Positions 9,172-17,020 of a DNA stretch of 64,000 nt are shown in pieces. Location: contig NZ_JAIVFW010000029.1 in assembly GCF_020829595.1 (NCBI RefSeq), positions 1 to 64,000 on the forward strand, written 5' to 3'. This stretch comes from Nostoc sp. CHAB 5844. Lineage in GTDB: Bacteria > Cyanobacteriota > Cyanobacteriia > Cyanobacteriales > Nostocaceae. A model generated the notes under the pieces. That model ran no database searches, was not told the DNA's origin, and saw only the letters and a list, made by a program, of their open reading frames with translations. Positions within the stretch are counted from its first letter, which is position 1; every line of letters begins with the position of its first letter. The position numbers were made by a program, and so were the translations under genes.

Positions 9172-11907
9172 TTAATCAAATCCTGGTGGTAGTTCTAAAG
9201 GTGAGAGTTTGTCTGGTTGAGAAGGCGCGGGAGAACCAGGAGTAGGTGCGGTATTGTTACTTGGAGACGCGTTGGGATGAGTACCAGGAGGTTGTGCAGG
9301 TTGTCCTGATGGCGGTGTGGGTATAGCAGGAATTTCAGGTTTTGCACCTTCTAGCTGTGGTAATTGAGGTTGATTTGCTGTTGAGTTAGGCGGTAAAAAA
9401 GTTTCAATTGTGACGGAACGACTAACTTTTTCACCAGCAGCATTAGTAACTTGTAGGGTAATTGTTTCGCTACTGGGTTGTTGATTTACGGGGTAAGGTA
9501 TTGTACCGTTACGCGGGATATCTCCTGGTGCGGGAAGGAGTTCGACTTTAATATTATTACTGCCTTCTACTTTCCAAGATAAGTTGAGAATTTTGTTGGG
9601 TTTACCTTGATTAATTAATACTTGATATTTGGGTAATGGGTTATTGCCATCTATTTTGAATTCGACAATTTTACTGGGTAGAGGTTGGACTTTAACTAAG
9701 TCTGTCTTTTGAACAACGCTTGGTTTGTCGGTATCGGTTTTAGCAAATACTTGTAATTCAAATATATAGTCTCCTGCGCCGCGATTATTAGCTGGAACAT
9801 TCCGACAACGTAGTTGATTTTCTTGCTGTGTGCAGAAGGTTTTGATAGTGTTGGAAATGCCTTGGCTGACATCATAAGTTTGGAGTGGACTGTTAACTAA
9901 ATTTTCCGGCGATCGCCCAATTACTCGCAATTCTTTTATCCTATCTAAATCATTGATTTTCCAGTTGAGACGAATTGTATCTGGGCTAATTTTGGTAGCA
10001 CTAGTTTTAACTTCTTGGTAAACAGATTGTGCCGGAGAAAAGTCGAGAACTTGCGGCGGTGGAATCGGCACAATTTTAATAGTATTGGTTTTAATTGTGT
10101 CGGCTGGCAAGTCTGGATTATTATTAGCGAATGCTTGCAGTTGAAAAATATAATCTCCTGATTTACGGGCATCGGTAGGTACGTTAGAACAAGTTAGCAT
10201 TGCACCCATTTGACAGAATGGTTGCAATTCTATCGGAAGTTTACCGTTGAAAGTATAAACAACAGGTTGTACTGCCGCCGTACCATCAGCAAATAAACCA
10301 GTTAAAGATAAAGTCTGCAATTTTTTTGGGTGGCGAATTTGCCAACTTAAGCGAATAAAATCACCGTTAGATGCTTGATAAGTCGCATCAGATGAGAGAA
10401 ATTGTAGAATTTTGGGAACTGCAGGGGGACGGAATAACCATAGCCAAATTAAAAATGCGATCGCAGCTACAGCACCTACCGCCGTTAACAAAACGAGTAA
10501 AAATTGCCACCAAGGGCGAGGTTCCCAAATTAAACTTCCAGGTAAAGCCGGATTAGGTAAAGGTAATTGTTGTTCATCGACTAATTCAACGCGAAAATTA
10601 AGTAATCTTCCCGCGCCAAACATCGGACGATACCACCATTTCACTGGAGTAACTGTCACTTGTGTCGAAGCTTTTTCGCCTGGGAATACTCGCAACACAC
10701 CCGGAGAAGTCGTATAGGTACACACTTTATCTTCATCTACAGGAACCGCCTGACAAGCGATTTCCCGCACAGTGTTACCCGCATTCGTTAGCTTAACTTC
10801 AAAAGTCCCACCCTTGCGTCTTACCCGATTTACCAATATCAGCATTTCTGCATTCAGCAGGTAAGATGGCAAAATTTCCCAATACACCACATCCAACAGC
10901 ATCAAATCGGGATTGTTAGCAGAGTACAAGCGGATGCTGGGGTAGTAAAGTCCGGCGTTTGCGCCCAGTGGTGGTTGAAACTGGAGTAAGATTTCTCCCT
11001 TCTCACCTGGGTTGAGATTCAAACCCATGTTGGGGATAACAAGTCCAGCGGTTTCCAAACCTTCGGGGTAGCGGATACTTACCCATTCTTCAGGTAAATC
11101 AAGACAACTGAGGCGAAATCTGTCTACTCTGTCAGAACGGTTGTGAACATTTACATTTACTTGCAAGATTCCGCCTGGGGGAATTTTGGCAGGCGATCGC
11201 GAACTTGTTAAAGGTAGTAATGTAAAAGTCGGATCACTTACTCTAACAACAGTTTCAATCGCAGGTAAAACCTGAATCTTCGCGCCATGTCTAATTGGCG
11301 TATCTTCTGGATAATGCAACGGCGCATCAACAACAATTGAGTAGTTGTAAGTGCTAGGAATTGCCGTTATAGGTACTTGAAATTCAAACAACACTTCACC
11401 CACAGAATTAGGGCCAAGTGCTAACCTTTGCTTAGGTGCATCACACCATTGAATTAATTGCGGCGATAATTCATCAATAAAAATATCAATTAAGGCACTT
11501 TCTGCACCTTTATTTGTCACTGTGACATTAAGTTCAAATTTTGCCCCAGCCTGAACTGCATAATCACCAGAAGGATTAAAAATAATCGCCAGCGGATTAC
11601 CAGGGGCGAGAGTTTGTTGAATATTTTGCTGTTGAATGCCACGTTTAGCCGCCAGATTAACGCGGTATTTTACCTCACCAGACGTTAAGACTTCCTGGAC
11701 AAAACCTTCTTCAACTAACTCATCTAATAAAGCTAAAGTAGCTTGTTGATTTAAATCTAAATGAATTGAAATTTGGGTAAGAGTTGCACTATCATAACGC
11801 TTGATTAGCCACTGGACAATTTTACGCTGTTGTGGTGGCAGCAATAAAACCTCTGCCATACTCAAACCGAGTTTGGAATCTGTAATTCTCGAATTTGTGG
11901 CAGTCAT
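9172..11907 (-). CDS. Large single-pass membrane protein of the CIS locus (winged-helix N-terminus, Ig-like repeats)
   Basis: 911 residues. Residues about 15-75 resemble a winged-helix segment (PPQQRKIVQWLIKRYDSATLTQISIHLDLNQQ). Residues about 90-465 contain repeated beta-sandwich domains of the NEW3/COG1470 type. A strong membrane helix follows (LVLLTAVGAVAAIAFLIWLW, about 475-495), then further Ig-like modules and a Pro-rich tail. It is the penultimate type of gene in a run of CIS baseplate genes and shares the beta-sandwich plus membrane-helix design with the gene at 12003-14165. I infer a role in attaching or receiving the injection machine at a membrane. No enzymatic motif seen. Confidence 0.7.
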   Translation of the reverse strand: MTATNSRITDSKLGLSMAEVLLLPPQQRKIVQWLIKRYDSATLTQISIHLDLNQQATLALLDELVEEGFVQEVLTSGEVKYRVNLAAKRGIQQQNIQQTLAPGNPLAIIFNPSGDYAVQAGAKFELNVTVTNKGAESALIDIFIDELSPQLIQWCDAPKQRLALGPNSVGEVLFEFQVPITAIPSTYNYSIVVDAPLHYPEDTPIRHGAKIQVLPAIETVVRVSDPTFTLLPLTSSRSPAKIPPGGILQVNVNVHNRSDRVDRFRLSCLDLPEEWVSIRYPEGLETAGLVIPNMGLNLNPGEKGEILLQFQPPLGANAGLYYPSIRLYSANNPDLMLLDVVYWEILPSYLLNAEMLILVNRVRRKGGTFEVKLTNAGNTVREIACQAVPVDEDKVCTYTTSPGVLRVFPGEKASTQVTVTPVKWWYRPMFGAGRLLNFRVELVDEQQLPLPNPALPGSLIWEPRPWWQFLLVLLTAVGAVAAIAFLIWLWLFRPPAVPKILQFLSSDATYQASNGDFIRLSWQIRHPKKLQTLSLTGLFADGTAAVQPVVYTFNGKLPIELQPFCQMGAMLTCSNVPTDARKSGDYIFQLQAFANNNPDLPADTIKTNTIKIVPIPPPQVLDFSPAQSVYQEVKTSATKISPDTIRLNWKINDLDRIKELRVIGRSPENLVNSPLQTYDVSQGISNTIKTFCTQQENQLRCRNVPANNRGAGDYIFELQVFAKTDTDKPSVVQKTDLVKVQPLPSKIVEFKIDGNNPLPKYQVLINQGKPNKILNLSWKVEGSNNIKVELLPAPGDIPRNGTIPYPVNQQPSSETITLQVTNAAGEKVSRSVTIETFLPPNSTANQPQLPQLEGAKPEIPAIPTPPSGQPAQPPGTHPNASPSNNTAPTPGSPAPSQPDKLSPLELPPGFD

Positions 11908-12002
11908 ATCTTACCTCCAGGCAAAAAGTTAAAAGGAAAAAGGCAAAAGTAAAAATATATTTTATCTGCGTTTATTCGTGTACATCTGCGGTTAATTAAT
12001 TC

Positions 12003-14165
12003 TTATTGTTTACAATCAACGTTTTTAGCTAAATCTCTCATATCTAACCTAACTCTATGATCATCATTACCACTGATAATTAAAATTTTGTTTTTAACTA
12101 CTTTAATATCTACACTATTAAATCTTTGATTTTGCGAACGTATAGTTTGACCAGTTGGAGAAACTCGCCTACCTTGTTTTGTTAATGGCCAAAGTATTAC
12201 CCGATTATCATCGCCACCACTAACTAAATAACAACCATCTCGACTTAAAGCAACAGAACGCACTGCTTTACCACTATGACCATCAGACCATTTATCTAAG
12301 GTTTGACATTGGCCATTATTTTTACTCAGACATTGTTGCATATTCCATAAAGTAATTTGTCCCATATTATCTGCTGTTGCTAGTAAACTTGGTTTATATT
12401 CTGCACTATCTACACTGACGATATAATCATTTTGACTACCAGGAGGATTATATGGAACTTTCCACAGTTTATTTTGTGCGAAATTCCAGATAGCTAAGTT
12501 GTTATATCTGCCAGCAATTACTAAATTTTGTTTATCTTGTCCAGCCAGAGTTAGACTATATACAGGAAACTTTACATCTTTGATATTAATAGGTTTTTCT
12601 AAAGTCACTTCATCATCTAAAAGAGCGCTATTTATATCCCATTGCAAAACTAAACCACTGCCATGACCACTAAACAAAAAATGTGAATCTTGACTAAATT
12701 CTAAACCTAAAACACGGTCTGCTTTATCAAAAGAAAAAGTTACTTTTGGTTTTTTCGTCCCGCCAAGTACATCCCAGATTTGAATTTCGCCATTTTCTAA
12801 ACCTGCTGCTACCACATCATTATCCACAGGTTTATAACGTACAATCCGCACAGATTTACCTGCACCTTTAGCCATCCTCCCATCATCTTGATTAATCAAA
12901 GGATTGCTAAAACCAGCAAGATTCCATCTGATAATACTTTGGTCTTGAGAACTGCTAACGGCGCGATCGCCTACACCATTAAACTGGACAAATGACACAG
13001 AACGACGATGACCAAAGAACGGATTATTAGGATTGAGCCATGATAAATACCAAAGTAGATACAACAACAAAATTCCTAATCCCATCTGTAGCCAAGGATG
13101 TAAAATAGGATGAATAATCAGTTGTAAATATTGATTTTCATTATTAATATTTATTCTACGCTCTGGGGCAACAGCCTTGACTTTAAATGCAAGTTTTAGC
13201 TTTAAGCCAAACCACCGCCGCCGCTTACTTACTAATAGTTGTAAATTCTGTTTTTCTCCTGGATGTAATTCTACGAATTCTGGTTCAACTTGCCAAAAAC
13301 ATTTAGGCTGCCCCTCCTCTCCTTCTCTCACTTCAATACTTATCTTCTGACTCAAATTGCTGTGATTTTGGCACTCAAGTTGGTAAGTTGTAGAATTAAC
13401 TCGTAGCTGAGGTAGCCAAGGACGAGATGCAGGTATATTTTGTTTTTCTGGAGTGCATTGAAAATCGATAAAACCTGCTGGGTTGACGTTAATTATTCCT
13501 TCCCGACTGCGCGACGGTAGCCCATTAGTATGAGTGGCTTCAATAGTAAAAGAATATGCTTGACTTGGCACTTCTTCAGGAATTGGTAACTGGCATAAAA
13601 ATGAAGTTTCTGTTTTCGTACCAGGTGCAACAGGTAGCAGTTTTTCATCACCATTGATAAACCATTGAGGCTTGAGTCCAATCGGTCGTAGAGAAACACT
13701 TGCAGGAAGCTGACTAGGATTAAAAACTCGCACTGGAATCTCAATTAATCCCTGTGGTTGAGTTGAAAATTCGCGTATAGGTAACTCAACTTGCATTGCT
13801 ACAGTACCAACTCCTGCTTCTACTATTAACCGCAGTAGTTGTCTGTCTTCATCTCGCAATTCCAGCGAAAAAATGCGGACTATCAAGTTCATTTTGCCAA
13901 TAAAACCAGCAACAGGTGTATTGATGATTGTGACATCAAACTTTGTGCTATCTCCTGGCGGATTTTTAGCACTAACTGCTGGCGTAATTGTGTACCAATT
14001 AGAACCCAAACTCTCACTACTACCAGCCGCAATTATTTCTATTTGAAAAGAGGCAAACTGATTACTTTCATTAACTACAGTCACTTCAAAATAAGCTGGC
14101 GCACCACCTGGTTGAAAGTGCAATACTTGCTTAGAAATTTTAGTATTAACTAGATTAACTGCCAT
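12003..14165 (-). CDS. Membrane protein with beta-sandwich N-terminus and WD40 propeller, CIS locus
   Basis: 720 residues. The N-terminal half (1-350) carries two or three COG1470/NEW3-like domains; a membrane helix (MGLGILLLYLLWYLSWL, about 360-376) follows; the C-terminal 330 residues form a WD40 beta-propeller with repeated SSQDQSIIRWNL, NGEIQIWDV and GGDDNRVILWPL units. The two halves should lie on opposite sides of the membrane. It lies between the DUF4159 and 911-residue genes on the same strand with short gaps, so is probably co-transcribed with them. A membrane-docking role is inference. Confidence 0.75.
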   Translation of the reverse strand: MAVNLVNTKISKQVLHFQPGGAPAYFEVTVVNESNQFASFQIEIIAAGSSESLGSNWYTITPAVSAKNPPGDSTKFDVTIINTPVAGFIGKMNLIVRIFSLELRDEDRQLLRLIVEAGVGTVAMQVELPIREFSTQPQGLIEIPVRVFNPSQLPASVSLRPIGLKPQWFINGDEKLLPVAPGTKTETSFLCQLPIPEEVPSQAYSFTIEATHTNGLPSRSREGIINVNPAGFIDFQCTPEKQNIPASRPWLPQLRVNSTTYQLECQNHSNLSQKISIEVREGEEGQPKCFWQVEPEFVELHPGEKQNLQLLVSKRRRWFGLKLKLAFKVKAVAPERRININNENQYLQLIIHPILHPWLQMGLGILLLYLLWYLSWLNPNNPFFGHRRSVSFVQFNGVGDRAVSSSQDQSIIRWNLAGFSNPLINQDDGRMAKGAGKSVRIVRYKPVDNDVVAAGLENGEIQIWDVLGGTKKPKVTFSFDKADRVLGLEFSQDSHFLFSGHGSGLVLQWDINSALLDDEVTLEKPINIKDVKFPVYSLTLAGQDKQNLVIAGRYNNLAIWNFAQNKLWKVPYNPPGSQNDYIVSVDSAEYKPSLLATADNMGQITLWNMQQCLSKNNGQCQTLDKWSDGHSGKAVRSVALSRDGCYLVSGGDDNRVILWPLTKQGRRVSPTGQTIRSQNQRFNSVDIKVVKNKILIISGNDDHRVRLDMRDLAKNVDCKQ

Positions 14166-14204
14166 ATAAAAAAGTTAAAAGTAAAAAGGCAAAAGTAAGA
14201 AGAA

Positions 14205-15437
14205 TTATTCAAGTTTGTTAAAAATGCTTTTTAATGGGTCTGGTTTGGTTAATACAGGTATGGCAGTCTGTTGCCTTAATTGAGTCATTTGTTTTCGATT
14301 CCAAGCAAAATTCAGAATATTAATACCCAATTCTTGAGCAGTGCGGATTGTTTCTCGTGGTAGAGTCAATTTTTCATCTAATCCCCAACAAAGTGATAAA
14401 TCACCGATAACTAAAACGATGCCAGCCGCAACTAAAATTTGCATAGGCTTTTGATTGAAAGTGGGCAATGCAGCAAATAAAAATGGCTGTATCCGCAACG
14501 GATGATGGCGATCAAGTCGACGTAAATCTTCTAAAGGTGTGCCTAAATTTTCGGTAATATCCAAAACGCTTTCTAATCGGTCAACTGCATCGGTGGGTGA
14601 TTCAACCAACAAAACTCCACCAGAATCTAAATAACTTTTGAGATTAGCTAGTTCTTGAACATTGAGAATTAATGGTTCACTACCTGTCATAAATAGCAAA
14701 TCATAATTAATTGCTATAGTTGGGTCTGGAAGTGGAAAATTTAAGCGAGCAATTTGCTCATCTCCTTGCAAAGTAAAAGTTAGATTTTTAGTGGATTTTA
14801 AGAGGTATGAGAGATTTGCTAAACTATTTCCTTCTTTAGTTTCAGGAGTATCAAGATGCGCTACACGCACCACAGAAGTAGGACGCGATCGCGCCATTTT
14901 CCGATAACGAAAATCTAAACTATTCAAACTCGGATAAAATACATCTTGGGGATTTTGTAGCGTAACTAATCCCGGTTGTAGCAAAATCCGACATAATTCC
15001 ACCTCAAAAACATCAGGCGGTGTCGTCTTTTCATCAATCCGAAAAGTTTCTGGCTCAAACTCACTAACTTGTTTGCGTTGTAAAGTTTCTGGATCTACAT
15101 AACGCACTACTAAATAAATTAGCCGGGGTTTTTCTTCTGTAATATCAGCCGATATATGAAAGTCTATCGGTTGCGGAACAATAATCGGATTTCCATTAAC
15201 ATCAATTGCAATTCCTGGCTGAATTTGTAACCATCTTCCATCGTTATACTGCGATGGTACATCTTGAGGTGCAGGAATTAAACTCACACCCAAACCATGA
15301 ACTATTCCCGGTTCATTCAGCGACTGATAATGAATATTCTGCCGCTGACGATGATAATCATGCGATCGCTTCCATCGTTCAGCGTTAATCAATAAACCAT
15401 CTTGAATTTGTAGTCGTTCTAAAGGTTGAATTTCCAT
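14205..15437 (-). CDS. DUF4159-type protein of the CIS locus
   Basis: 410 residues. The N-terminal 180 residues (MEIQPLERLQIQDGLLINAERWKRSHDYHRQRQNIHYQ..) resemble baseplate or fibre-attachment proteins found beside contractile injection genes. The C-terminal 200 residues match the DUF4159 pattern: LLFMTGSEPLILNVQELANLK, SGGVLLVESP and DRHHPLRIQPF, a class I glutamine-amidotransferase-like fold. It sits directly downstream of the tail protein gene. Its function in the particle is unknown; a structural or anchoring role is plausible. Confidence 0.65.
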   Translation of the reverse strand: MEIQPLERLQIQDGLLINAERWKRSHDYHRQRQNIHYQSLNEPGIVHGLGVSLIPAPQDVPSQYNDGRWLQIQPGIAIDVNGNPIIVPQPIDFHISADITEEKPRLIYLVVRYVDPETLQRKQVSEFEPETFRIDEKTTPPDVFEVELCRILLQPGLVTLQNPQDVFYPSLNSLDFRYRKMARSRPTSVVRVAHLDTPETKEGNSLANLSYLLKSTKNLTFTLQGDEQIARLNFPLPDPTIAINYDLLFMTGSEPLILNVQELANLKSYLDSGGVLLVESPTDAVDRLESVLDITENLGTPLEDLRRLDRHHPLRIQPFLFAALPTFNQKPMQILVAAGIVLVIGDLSLCWGLDEKLTLPRETIRTAQELGINILNFAWNRKQMTQLRQQTAIPVLTKPDPLKSIFNKLE

Positions 15438-15441
15438 AATA

Positions 15442-15540
15442 TGAAGTGTGAAGTATGAAGTATGAAGTATGAAGTATGAAAGTTCATTCTTTAGCTTTGT
15501 AGCTTTTGACCATTGACTATGGACTATGGACTATGGACTC
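15442..15540. repeat. Two heptamer repeat tracts (TGAAGTA and GACTATG)
   Basis: Five TGAAGTA-type heptamers at 15442-15480 and about four GACTATG-type heptamers at 15506-15540. The second tract contains the stop codon and the last codons (ESIVHSP) of the minus-strand tail protein gene. These are short tandemly repeated repetitive (STRR) sequences as known from heterocystous cyanobacteria. Confidence 0.85.
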
Positions 15541-16590
15541 ATCTATATAAAGTTCGTATGTACAAAAAGCAGGTTTTTCTTGGTCAATGATGTGGCGTAC
15601 TAACTGTTCATCTACTTGATCTGAGCGTTGAGGACGTAGGCGAACTATAAAATGATACGGACGACCGCCACCAATCATCGCATCTTGGCCTAAACGTGTA
15701 TTGCCTAAAACAAAACCTTCGCCGCGAATTTCTTCAATACAAATATGTTTATCAACTTCTCTTGTGATGTGTTCATCTAAAGGCAAATCTGTATAAAGAT
15801 GTATATATAAACGCAAACCTCTACGTGTTCCCCGCCAGCGATAAAGCTCAACAGCTGAGTGAATTAAATAACGTTGTCGTTCTAGCGTCCAACGGCGATC
15901 AATCGGCCAAGCTACCCAGTGGGCGAGAAAAGGTAACAATGTCTGCGGTGCAGTCATTGGATCTAAATAAGCCCACAACACATCCAGTGTTTGCACTGCG
16001 GGTTCAAAAGCCTGCTCAAAAATTTTCAAGAAGCGACCAATAAAGTCAACTTCTCGATAAACCGCAGGTAAAAACTTGGGGTAGAGACTGCGAGGACGGA
16101 CATACAAATTCAAACCAGCAGTTTCAACTAACTGTCTACCAGTACCCTCCTCAGTGTAATTAACGTAAATGCGACTGTGATAATCCAACACCAAAGATTG
16201 ACCAATTCCCAATGCTGGATTTTCAAAGAAATTTGCTGGAAGTTGGAAGTACAACACCACATCCATCCGCGATCGCGGTGCAAGTTCGTAACCCTCCATC
16301 CCAATACGACACCACTCAGCCGGAAAATTCCCTTCAAGGCGCACATTTAACCGCAACATCCGACTACCCAAGTTCTCTAATTGCAAAACTATCTCACTCG
16401 GTTCCGGCGGATGAACCACCAAATTTGAGTGCTGAGTGCTGAGTGCTGAGTGCTGAGTATTAAGTGCTGAGTGCTGAGTGCTGAGTGCTGAGTGTGAAAA
16501 ATCGGCTGCACTTGTACTCACTGCTGATGACTGTATGACATCAGATAGTTGCATAGGTGTGAGTTGTAGGTGCAGGATTTGGTTAGTCAT
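15517..16590 (-). CDS. CIS/phage tail protein (phage tail protein I-like baseplate component)
   Basis: 357 residues. The core from about residue 60 has the beta-sandwich ENLGSRMLRLNVRLEGNFPAEWCRIG, and the C-terminal half carries the tail-protein-I signature: FLKIFEQAFEPAVQTLDVLWAYLDPMTAP, LPFLAHWVAWPID, RYLIHSAVELYRWRGTRRGL. It should sit in the baseplate wedge next to the baseplate J protein. Residues about 33-56 are a translated heptamer DNA repeat (SALSTQH units), and the final seven residues also come from a repeat, so both ends have been remodelled without loss of frame. Confidence 0.85.
   Translation of the reverse strand: MTNQILHLQLTPMQLSDVIQSSAVSTSAADFSHSALSTQHSALNTQHSALSTQHSNLVVHPPEPSEIVLQLENLGSRMLRLNVRLEGNFPAEWCRIGMEGYELAPRSRMDVVLYFQLPANFFENPALGIGQSLVLDYHSRIYVNYTEEGTGRQLVETAGLNLYVRPRSLYPKFLPAVYREVDFIGRFLKIFEQAFEPAVQTLDVLWAYLDPMTAPQTLLPFLAHWVAWPIDRRWTLERQRYLIHSAVELYRWRGTRRGLRLYIHLYTDLPLDEHITREVDKHICIEEIRGEGFVLGNTRLGQDAMIGGGRPYHFIVRLRPQRSDQVDEQLVRHIIDQEKPAFCTYELYIDESIVHSP
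16426..16495. repeat. STRR heptamer array (TGAGTGC)10 inside a coding region
   Basis: Ten heptamer units, eight of them close to TGAGTGC, lie inside the minus-strand tail protein gene. Because three heptamers make seven codons the repeat is translated as a SALSTQH heptapeptide, here with variants NTQH and STQH. Confidence 0.92.
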
Positions 16591-16605
16591 AAAAAAGTGT
16601 GGTTT

Positions 16606-16995
16606 TTATTCTTGTTTATTTTTGTCAATAGACGCACGAAGACCACCGATAATTTTGCCAACTTCTTGTGCCTGATTTAAAATCTGATTAAATTCGCTTG
16701 ATTGAATATATTGAACATCTAAAGCTACATAAAGTTGAGAACGCAGTTCAGCGCAAGAAGCTTTAGCCATTGAAAGAAACTGATGAAATTCTTTAGGTCT
16801 ATTACGCTCAAATCCTTCAGCAATATTAGACATTATTGATACTGCTGCTCTTTGCATTTGTCCTGAAAGACCATAATCTTTACTAAAAGCTCCCTGTTGG
16901 GTAATTTGATAAATTGCTTTAGTCAAAACCCTAGCTTTTTGCCATGCAATTAAATTCTCAAATCTCTCTACTTTACTCAACTGATTTACCTCCAT
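16606..16995 (-). CDS. Four-helix bundle protein (23S rRNA intervening-sequence protein/Avd-like family)
   Basis: 129 residues, matching the four-helix bundle family TIGR02436: [66 protein letters not shown] and [16 protein letters not shown]. Members occur in rRNA intervening sequences and as accessory variability determinants (Avd) of diversity-generating retroelements. No reverse transcriptase or template repeat is visible here. It interrupts the CIS operon between baseplate J and the tail protein, with heptamer repeats on both sides, so it looks like a later insertion. Confidence 0.88.
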   Translation of the reverse strand: MEVNQLSKVERFENLIAWQKARVLTKAIYQITQQGAFSKDYGLSGQMQRAAVSIMSNIAEGFERNRPKEFHQFLSMAKASCAELRSQLYVALDVQYIQSSEFNQILNQAQEVGKIIGGLRASIDKNKQE

Positions 16996-16996
16996 A

Positions 16997-17020
16997 ACTC
17001 AGCACTCAGCACTCAGCACT
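16997..17020. repeat. STRR heptamer tract (ACTCAGC)3
   Basis: Three to four ACTCAGC units fill the whole gap between the start codon of the four-helix protein (16995) and the stop codon of baseplate J (17020-17022). Confidence 0.85.

Noticed and set aside
10371-10717. Plus-strand frames inside the 911-residue membrane protein gene
   Set aside because: Antisense to a well-supported coding region, no ribosome site.
16426-17020. CRISPR array
   Set aside because: Repeats are 7-bp tandem units without spacers, i.e. STRRs; no cas genes in the window.
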